From contig DAOTWD010000032.1 of the NCBI GenBank assembly GCA_034435975.1, forward strand, positions 1 through 64,000: a DNA stretch of 64,000 nt, given 5' to 3'. This document shows, piece by piece, positions 1 through 6,399 of this stretch (within the stretch, counting starts at the first letter, position 1; each line of letters begins with the position of its first letter). The notes under the pieces were generated by a model. The model worked only from the letters and a program-made list of their open reading frames with translations. It had not been told where the DNA came from and did no database searches. The DNA is from CAKZQX01 sp034435975. GTDB taxonomy: Bacteria; Chloroflexota; Chloroflexia; Chloroflexales; Chloroflexaceae. The position numbers and the translations under genes were made by a program.

Positions 1-685
1 GTTTGAAATCGTGCTTATCCCCATTGGGGATTGAAACGTTGCCTACGTTAATCGAACTATCTACTGCTGGAGTTTGAAATCGTGCTTATCCTCATTGGGG
101 ATTGAAACTACGGCACCAGTGGGTGCGGAAAAGACCACCTACGTTTGAAATCGTGCTTATCCCCATTGGGGATTGAAACTACGCAAGTGAGGTGTTCCGA
201 TGTCGTCGGTTCAGTTTGAAATCGTGCTTATCCCCATTGGGGATTGAAACCATGCCAATGGCAATCAGATCCAAATCCTCTAGTGGGTTTGAAATCGTGC
301 TTATCCCCATTGGGGATTGAAACAACAGGCGATAGCGGGGGCCGTTGGCGGTCTGGAATGTTTGAAATCGTGCTTATCCCCATTGGGGATTGAAACCTAG
401 AGTGGCTACCCGCCTTACCGGCTAACTTCGTTTGAAATCGTGCTTATCCCCATTGGGGATTGAAACAGCGTGAGCGGCGCGAACATATCGTGGTTGTCCA
501 GGTTTGAAATCGTACTTATCCCCATTGGGGATTGAAACGGTCAAGTAAATCTCTCTCAGCGTCAGCTGGTTGGTTTGAAATCGTGCTTATCCCCATTGGG
601 GATTGAAACGGCGTCGTTCGGCATCCATGGCCTGCCCGATGGTCTGTTGTTTGAAATCGTGCTTATCCCCATTGGGGATTAAAAC
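1..685 (+). CRISPR. CRISPR array, 10 repeats visible, truncated by left window edge
   Basis: Ten 37-nt repeats start at 1, 72, 143, 214, 287, 360, 430, 502, 573 and 649, separated by nine unrelated spacers of 33-39 nt (mostly 34-36). The repeat begins GTTTGAAATCGTGC, has a central CCCCATTGGGG palindrome and ends ATTGAAAC, the 5'-handle type seen with many class 1 (type I/III) systems. Repeat 2 has one C-to-T change, repeat 8 one G-to-A, and the last repeat (649-685) has a G-to-A in the handle (ATTAAAAC). Degeneracy at the right end and the ATTGAAAC 3' end indicate transcription left to right with the leader outside the window. The array starts exactly at base 1, so it continues upstream. No cas gene lies in the window; the exact subtype cannot be assigned. 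Confidence 0.97.
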
Positions 686-1363
686 CGCGTCGCCGGATCA
701 TCGCCTCGGTGCGCCGGTCAGTTTGAACTGGAGCAATCAGATCGGCCTGGCACTGGGGAAGCCCGTCATATCGCTGGCGGCTCGCTATGGAGCAGTTTGA
801 CCCGTTGTCCCGCTGACCTGTGGAAGACGTTGGTGAGCCGCATATCCTTCCTGGTGCTATCACCCGCCGTGCAGCATGCGCCTCAGTGGTTCATCTGATC
901 AGCGACTCATTCATACCAATTCGATGTCCTATGGGCAAAAATTTCTGGTATTCGTGGTATTCCTGGTTCCGCCGCAGATCAGTCCAGATCCCAACCATCG
1001 TTTTGGCAGGAGTGAAAGCAGATTGGTATCTGTGCTGCGAGGGCCACTGATGACGTGTGAGCAGGTTGACGTGCTGAACTGCTGACGGGCTGAGGGCGCT
1101 GATCAGCGGCACATCCTTCCCTGTCGCTACCCGTCGTGCGACGTGCGCCTCGATACATCATCTGGTCAGCGCCTCAGCATTGAAGACGCTGACCAAGGCG
1201 TGAGAGGGGTGAGTCGTGGAGGGAGATAAGCATGGTGGTTTTGACAACGACGCCCCCGGAACGCGTTTCGGCGTTTCTTGTGCATGAGGATATGCGGAGC
1301 GTATGAGGGGGTCGGCGCACTGGCCTGGGGCTGTACAAGCCCCGATAGATTGGCAGTCAGGTA
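686..1363. other. Gene-poor region between CRISPR end and histidine kinase
   Basis: No convincing gene is visible; all open frames are short, overlap on both strands and lack ribosome binding sites. The stretch 686-800 follows the last CRISPR repeat and can be read as a short open tail ending at 800, possibly the remains of a gene. A hairpin with GGGGCT/AGCCCC arms (about 1327-1343) lies just past the stop of the minus-strand kinase gene and could act as its terminator, but it has no U-run. Confidence 0.5.
837..1180 (+). repeat. Imperfect direct repeat, two copies of about 74 nt
   Basis: Positions 837-910 and 1107-1180 share CATCCTTCC-type starts, a CACCC(G)YCGTGC block, GCATGCGCCTC/ACGTGCGCCTC and a TCATCTG(A/G)TCAGCG block in the same order. 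A further GAAGACG motif lies before the first copy (823) and after the second (1182). The copies are clearly related but diverged, with small indels. No coding function is visible. Confidence 0.6.
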
Positions 1364-3226
1364 TCATTCATAACCAGCACCACCGACCCCTGATGGGGTG
1401 TTTTTCAGCAGTCGGCTTGAGGTAGGAGCCGGCATAGGCACTGCAGGTAATGGCAGGCTGAAAAAGAAAGTTGAACCGACGCCGACTGTGCTTTCGACCC
1501 AGATGCGCCCACCGTGCAATTCAATGAGCCTTTTACAGATAGGCAGACCCAGGCCAGTGCCTTGATAGCTGCGGGCACTGCCTTCGTCAGCCTGGCGAAA
1601 CTCCTCGAAGATTATCTCCTGCTTGTCGATGGGGATGCCAATGCCGGTGTCAGTGATGCTGGTGATCAACTCATGTCCCTGCTGCCACACCCGCACGGTG
1701 ATCTGTCCCCGGTCGGTGAACCGGGCTGCGTTGGAGAGCAGGTTGAGCAATACCTGTCGAATGCGGGTGCGGTCAACCGCGATCAGGGGTAGATTCTCCG
1801 CTTGTTCATAATGCAGGCTGATCGGCTTGTCTTTCGTCAGGCCTATTGCGGTAGACATAGTGCTTTCCACCAGTTCACCTAGATGGAGCGACTCCAGGTA
1901 GAGATCCATCCGTCCAGCCTCGATCTTCGCCAGGTCGAGGATGTCGTTAATCAGGCCCAGCAGATGTTCGCTGCTGGCATAGATGCGGTCGAGATAGGAG
2001 ATCTGCTCGTCCGTCAGTGGCCCGCGTAGGCCGCTCCGAATAATGTAGGTAAAGTTGATAATCGCATTGAGTGGTGTGCGTAGTTCATGCGACATGTTAG
2101 CAATGAATTTCGTTTTCAAATCGTGTGCCATTTCGATCTGCTGACGTGCCCGCTCACTTTGAATCTGTTCACGCCGATGTGCCTGTTCCACCGTTTCCAG
2201 CATGTAATTAATCGCAGCACCCAGTTGCCCCAGTTCATCATTGTCGGTGGGTTTTAGTTCCAGACGAGTGAGATGATTTTCACTGATTGCAACAACGGCG
2301 CTACTCAACTGGCTCAAGCGGGCTAGCACCAGGCGCTCGGTTATCAGCAAGGTTATGCCGCTAAAGGTGACCCCGGCTATTAGCAAGGCCACCAGTAACG
2401 CAACCAGGGCTGTTTGACCGGCCTGATGGATCGGGCGGGGGGTGATCACTTGCAACAGAAATGCGGGCTGGTGATCAAAGTCGCGCCAGAGTGTGTATCC
2501 GGCAATGTGCTGGGCGGTGAGGGGGTATACGACAATATCAGCACCGGCAATCAGCGCAGATCGTGCCTGCTGTACATGCGGTAGCAGATCGTGGCTGTCC
2601 CAACGAAAGACGGCAATCTCAAGCTCGGTTATATGTTGGAGGCGTTCTACCTGCATTGCATCAATGTAGCGGGCTGCAACCAGTGTGCCTACAATCGAGT
2701 CATAGTTGCTACTGGATATAGGTTGCGCCGCCATGAGCAGTGGCCCTTCAGGGAGTAATACCACTCCGGTATACCCGTCTCTGGGATCGTCGTGGGAGAG
2801 CAGCCACTGATTGCGGTTCAGGTAGTGTTGGATGCTCGCCGGTACTCGTTTGAGTTCTGCACCGACCAGATCGGCTGCCAGACCATAGATCATGTGGTTG
2901 TTCGCGTCAAAAAAAAGCAGCATATTCAGGCGGAGGGTGGTGGTGATTTGCTCGGTCAGATTGTTTTCTGACGGGTAGTCAGGACGTTCACCGAGTATAA
3001 ATTCGCGTGAGTTATCCCAGGCCGCCCAGCTCTGAATAGTCAACTTTAGAGCATCAATATCGCGTTCCATCGCATTCATGGCCCGCTTGACATGTTGTTT
3101 GGTCTGGTCTACTTCCAGACGTTCATAGCTCTCGGTAATAATAAGGGAGATCACCAGAGATAGCAGCAGCATCAACCCGATAATGGTCTGACCGAGGGTG
3201 ATGAGGGTTCTTTTACGTAGGCTCAT
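1364..3226 (-). CDS. Membrane sensor histidine kinase with CHASE4 domain
   Basis: A 620-aa two-component sensor kinase. It has an N-terminal membrane helix (about residues 10-30), an extracytoplasmic CHASE4-like domain with the WDxxREF motif near residues 70-76, a second helix (about 272-295), HAMP, HisKA with phospho-accepting His380 in SHELRTP, and a HATPase_c domain with a GTGLGLPI glycine-rich lid near residue 570. It should autophosphorylate in response to an external cue and pass phosphate to a response regulator not adjacent here. The frame is open 11 codons further upstream, but the ATG at 3226 follows GGAGGAG closely whereas the upstream ATG has no Shine-Dalgarno, so 3226 is preferred. 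It is preceded by a terminator-bounded transcription unit at 3294-3643. Confidence 0.9.
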   Translation of the reverse strand: MSLRKRTLITLGQTIIGLMLLLSLVISLIITESYERLEVDQTKQHVKRAMNAMERDIDALKLTIQSWAAWDNSREFILGERPDYPSENNLTEQITTTLRLNMLLFFDANNHMIYGLAADLVGAELKRVPASIQHYLNRNQWLLSHDDPRDGYTGVVLLPEGPLLMAAQPISSSNYDSIVGTLVAARYIDAMQVERLQHITELEIAVFRWDSHDLLPHVQQARSALIAGADIVVYPLTAQHIAGYTLWRDFDHQPAFLLQVITPRPIHQAGQTALVALLVALLIAGVTFSGITLLITERLVLARLSQLSSAVVAISENHLTRLELKPTDNDELGQLGAAINYMLETVEQAHRREQIQSERARQQIEMAHDLKTKFIANMSHELRTPLNAIINFTYIIRSGLRGPLTDEQISYLDRIYASSEHLLGLINDILDLAKIEAGRMDLYLESLHLGELVESTMSTAIGLTKDKPISLHYEQAENLPLIAVDRTRIRQVLLNLLSNAARFTDRGQITVRVWQQGHELITSITDTGIGIPIDKQEIIFEEFRQADEGSARSYQGTGLGLPICKRLIELHGGRIWVESTVGVGSTFFFSLPLPAVPMPAPTSSRLLKNTPSGVGGAGYE

Positions 3227-3293
3227 TCGCTCCTCCAGGGCGACAATGTTCATGGTCACAAATAAAGAGGTTCAGGGTTTCGACTACGGCACT

Positions 3294-3324
3294 AAAAAAC
3301 CTCCCTATCGAGAAGATAGCGAGG
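3294..3324 (-). terminator. Intrinsic terminator (minus strand)
   Basis: Arms CCTCCCTATC (3300-3309) and GATAGCGAGG (3315-3324) pair at 9 of 10 positions around a 5-nt loop. On the minus strand the stem is followed by TTTTTT (A-run 3294-3299). It lies between the minus promoter at 3615-3643 and the kinase start at 3226, so it could end a short transcript or act as an attenuator in the kinase leader. Confidence 0.75.
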
Positions 3325-3328
3325 TGTA

Positions 3329-3574
3329 TTATGGTACATATGCAGTGAGACGATGATCGGATCTGGTGATACAACACCCGCACGGCCCTGCATAGCCGGT
3401 GCGGGATAAGGGTGGACAGGTGTTCGTGCATCCCCGCGACGGTATGAGCGCGAACAGTTTTTGGGAATTCAGCAGCATGTCGTGACCAACCATAAGGGAT
3501 GTACCCATCTTCTCGCGTTCCATACGATGCCGACGTTGATGTTGACGATTGATCTGCTCGGCTGTGAATGTCAT
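3329..3574 (-). CDS. Possible small protein (81 aa), unrecognised
   Basis: An open frame of 81 codons lies between a near-consensus minus-strand promoter (3615-3643) and an intrinsic terminator whose stem starts 5 nt past its stop. The protein begins MTFTAEQINRQ, is basic in its first third and cysteine-rich near its end, with no signal peptide or membrane helix. No ribosome binding site precedes the ATG at 3574. A 10-codon frame starting at about 3605 would end in an ATGA overlap with it. I do not recognise a family. The transcription unit looks real, but it may be a small RNA or a kinase leader rather than a coding gene. Confidence 0.25.
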   Translation of the reverse strand: MTFTAEQINRQHQRRHRMEREKMGTSLMVGHDMLLNSQKLFALIPSRGCTNTCPPLSRTGYAGPCGCCITRSDHRLTAYVP

Positions 3575-3614
3575 AGCCAGACGTTCCGGGCGGTTCGTTT
3601 CATAACGTGATTCA

Positions 3615-3643
3615 AGTATAGAAAACAGGCAGCCGCCTGTCAA
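3615..3643 (-). promoter_or_regulatory. Promoter TTGACA-17-TATACT, leftward
   Basis: On the minus strand a -35 TTGACA (3638-3643) and -10 TATACT (3615-3620) are separated by 17 nt. It fires towards the terminator at 3294-3324 and the kinase gene. Confidence 0.75.
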
Positions 3644-3652
3644 CAGAAAATG

Positions 3653-3679
3653 GTTGAGGTATGAAATTGTTGCCTCAAC
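3653..3679. promoter_or_regulatory. Candidate operator between divergent promoters
   Basis: A perfect inverted repeat, GTTGAGG (3653-3659) and CCTCAAC (3673-3679) with a 13-nt centre, lies between the two divergent promoters and overlaps the -35 of the rightward one. It could bind a regulator that couples both transcripts. Confidence 0.4.
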
Positions 3680-3698
3680 AGTGACATATAACTATAAT
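3670..3698 (+). promoter_or_regulatory. Promoter TTGCCT-17-TATAAT for the PAS/STAS gene
   Basis: A -35 TTGCCT (3670-3675) and a perfect -10 TATAAT (3693-3698) are spaced 17 nt apart, about 65 nt upstream of the ATG at 3766. A second TATAAT at 3709-3714 has no matching -35. Confidence 0.7.
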
Positions 3699-3765
3699 AG
3701 AGTGACCTTATAATGAATATAAGGTACCGACCAGAGCTACAAGCAGCAACGAAGGAGTCGAGTAG

Positions 3766-6174
3766 ATGACAACGAGCCTGGAAGAAAAACCCCTCCTGGT
3801 CGAGAATGAACGACTGCGCCAGCGCGTGACTGAACTCGAACAACACGTGCAGCGTCAAGATGCGCAGATCCACCGCTACGAACAAATCCTCAATAGACTC
3901 CCCGCAATGGTCATCATCAAAGATACTCATTCTCGACTGACCTATGGCAATCAGACTTTTCGTGATCTGTATGGAATGAGCCAGACCGAATTGCAAGGAT
4001 TGATCGATGCGGCCTTTAATGACCCCACCTACACGGCGCAGTATGTTGAAGATGATACCTATGTGTTGCAGACCGGCCAGATACGCGAAGTCGAAGAGCC
4101 GGTAACTCGACATGATGGTGTGGTGCGCATGGTGCATACCATCAAAGCGCCACTCTATAACCAGGATGGGCAGATTGACGCTCTCGTGGCAGTATGTACC
4201 GATATTACCGAACGTAAGCAGGCCCAGGTTGCTCTGGAAGCACTGAATGCCGACCTTTCGCACCAGGTGGCGCAACAGACTGCCGCTCTCCACGTGTTCC
4301 AAGCACTGGTAGACAATGTGCCCGATGCCGTTGCCATCACCGACGCCGATGCTGTGCTGACCTATGTGAACCCGGCCTTTAAGCAGTTGTATGGCTATGG
4401 CGATGCATCGGTCGGTATGTCCATTCCGGCCTTCTTTCCACAGACCGAGCAGGCGCGTCTGACGGAAGTGCTGGTGCATATCCAGGAACATGATCTGTGG
4501 CAAGGAGTGCTGACACACCAGTGCCAAGATGGTCGCCTCTTTCCCGGTGAGACGGCGGCGCTGGTGATTCGCGACTCACAGGGTCAGGTTCAAGCCATGG
4601 GCGTTATTGTGCGCGATATTACCATCCGCCAGCAACAAGAGGAAGCGCTGCGTCGCAATGAGATGCGCCTGCAAACATTACTAAAGGCTACTCCCGATAT
4701 GATACTGCGGGTTAGTCAGGATCATATCTTTGTGGATTATCGGGAAGCACAGGATATACCACTCTATGTGCCTCCAGAGGTCTTCTTGGGCAAACGGGTC
4801 GCAGATATTTTGCCGTCTGATGTGGCGCAACTGGTTGTGCAGACAGCTACACAGGTGTTGCACACAGGTGAGCGTCAGCAGATCGAATATCGGCTTACTA
4901 TGTCTGATGGTCATCATTGGTTTCATGCCTGGGTAGTAGCCAGCGAGGAAAATACCTACACGTTACTGATCCGTGATATTACCCAGTACAAGCAGCAACA
5001 GCACATGCTGCTGGACCTGAATGAACGCCTCAGCTTTATTCTGGAAGGGAGCCAGGATGGTGCCTGGGATGTGAACCTGGCAACAGGCGAATTCTACTAC
5101 TCACCGCGCTTTGCCGAAATGCTGGGCTACCATGTAGATGAACTTGCCCCAACGGTTGATACGTGGATGAGCAAGGTGCATCCTGACGATATAGACAAAG
5201 TCAACCAGTTAGTCCAGGACTATCTGGCCGGACGAATATCCCTGTACGAAGGTGAATATCGCATGCACCACAAGTCTGGGGATTGGATCTGGATTCTAGC
5301 ACGCGGCAAAGTTACCCTGCGCGATGATCAAGGGCAGCCGCTGCGTATGGCAGGCACGCTCTCGGATATCACTCGACGCAAGCAGCAGGAGGAAACGCTG
5401 CGCTGGTTTAGTCATGCCATCCAGAGTACCGGTGATCTTATCGGTATCACGGATATCAATGGGCAGTCACTCTATCACAATCAAGCCTTTCTTGATCGGC
5501 TGGGGTATACGCCTGCCGAACTCAATGCGCTCGGTGGGCCATCGGCGATCTACACCGATCCGCAACAGGCAGCAGCGGTCTTTGCAGCTTTGCATCAGGG
5601 GTGTTCCTGGAAGGGCGAGATTACCCTGCGCAGCAGAGATGGTTCATATATCCCCATATTGTTACGCGCCGATGTCATCCGCAATGATGCTGGCCAACCT
5701 GTTGGCTTCATCGGGGTGCAGACCGACATCACCGCCCAGAAGCAGGCTGAAGCGGAGCGTATTGCGCTCCAACAACAGGTTATTGATGCCCAACGCAATG
5801 TATTACGCGAACTCTCCGCCCCGCTCATTCCCATCTCCAATGAGGTGATGATCATGCCGTTGATTGGAACAGTTGACAGCGGGCGGGCATACCAGGTGAT
5901 GGAAACATTGCTCGAAGGAGTAGCCGCGTATCAGGCGCAACTGGTCATTATCGACATTACCGGTGTCGCCGTTGTCGATACCCAGGTGGCGCAGGCGCTG
6001 ATTAGCGCGGCAAAGGCGGTCAAACTGCTGGGCGCACAGGTAATGCTGACCGGCATTCAACCTCAGATCGCGCAGACGCTGGTGCATCTAGGGGTCGATC
6101 TGAGCGGTCTGATCACCTGTGGAACCCTGCAAACAGGTATTGCGATAGCATTAAAGCGCAACGTAGATGCATAA
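3766..6174 (+). CDS. Multi-PAS protein with C-terminal STAS domain (RsbR-like)
   Basis: An 802-aa soluble protein: an N-terminal coiled coil (about 10-40), five PAS domains (about 41-155, 175-290, 300-410, 420-540, 545-660), a short linker helix and a STAS domain (672-802). The PAS domains carry typical ends such as VCTDITERKQAQ and GTLSDITRRKQQ. The STAS part has DITGVAVVDT, matching the phosphorylated-threonine region of RsbR/RsbS stressosome proteins (Thr732, Thr739). By family it would integrate several cytoplasmic signals (redox, light, ligand) and relay them by protein-protein contact rather than kinase activity. No RsbT-like kinase is adjacent, so the partner is elsewhere. GAAGGAG 8 nt upstream fixes the start, and a good promoter precedes it. 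Confidence 0.9.
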   Translation: MTTSLEEKPLLVENERLRQRVTELEQHVQRQDAQIHRYEQILNRLPAMVIIKDTHSRLTYGNQTFRDLYGMSQTELQGLIDAAFNDPTYTAQYVEDDTYVLQTGQIREVEEPVTRHDGVVRMVHTIKAPLYNQDGQIDALVAVCTDITERKQAQVALEALNADLSHQVAQQTAALHVFQALVDNVPDAVAITDADAVLTYVNPAFKQLYGYGDASVGMSIPAFFPQTEQARLTEVLVHIQEHDLWQGVLTHQCQDGRLFPGETAALVIRDSQGQVQAMGVIVRDITIRQQQEEALRRNEMRLQTLLKATPDMILRVSQDHIFVDYREAQDIPLYVPPEVFLGKRVADILPSDVAQLVVQTATQVLHTGERQQIEYRLTMSDGHHWFHAWVVASEENTYTLLIRDITQYKQQQHMLLDLNERLSFILEGSQDGAWDVNLATGEFYYSPRFAEMLGYHVDELAPTVDTWMSKVHPDDIDKVNQLVQDYLAGRISLYEGEYRMHHKSGDWIWILARGKVTLRDDQGQPLRMAGTLSDITRRKQQEETLRWFSHAIQSTGDLIGITDINGQSLYHNQAFLDRLGYTPAELNALGGPSAIYTDPQQAAAVFAALHQGCSWKGEITLRSRDGSYIPILLRADVIRNDAGQPVGFIGVQTDITAQKQAEAERIALQQQVIDAQRNVLRELSAPLIPISNEVMIMPLIGTVDSGRAYQVMETLLEGVAAYQAQLVIIDITGVAVVDTQVAQALISAAKAVKLLGAQVMLTGIQPQIAQTLVHLGVDLSGLITCGTLQTGIAIALKRNVDA

Positions 6175-6318
6175 ACCCCTGTTCGTGCATACTCCGTTTG
6201 CACGGCGATGCGGTGCCATACCATGAAGTACACGGTCACTCGAAGCCAGCGTCTCTCTGGCCTATGGTGAGCCGGGCCTGTGTGCGATTGTGCCAGGGGA
6301 ATGGTGTCTCAAGATACG

Positions 6319-6372
6319 ACATGCGATGCCAACGACGGCGTATCGCATGTCAATACCGTGCAATGCGCCGTC
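6319..6372. terminator. Overlapping hairpins between convergent genes
   Basis: Two stems share sequence: ACATGCGAT (6319-6327) with ATCGCATGT (6342-6350), a perfect 9-bp stem, and GACGGCG (6334-6340) with CGCCGTC (6366-6372). They are mutually exclusive. The site sits between a rightward gene ending at 6174 and a leftward gene ending at 6400, so it may terminate both; there is no clear U-run. Confidence 0.4.
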
Positions 6373-6399
6373 GCTCAAATGCTCCAATATTCAAAAATT

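Noticed and set aside
721..760. Possible eleventh CRISPR repeat
   Set aside because: Only GTTTGAA matches at the right distance; the rest of the 37-nt repeat cannot be aligned, so it is not counted as a repeat.
3640..4527. 295-codon minus-strand open frame over the PAS/STAS gene
   Set aside because: It lies antisense to a protein with clear PAS domains, has no ribosome site and no recognisable domain.
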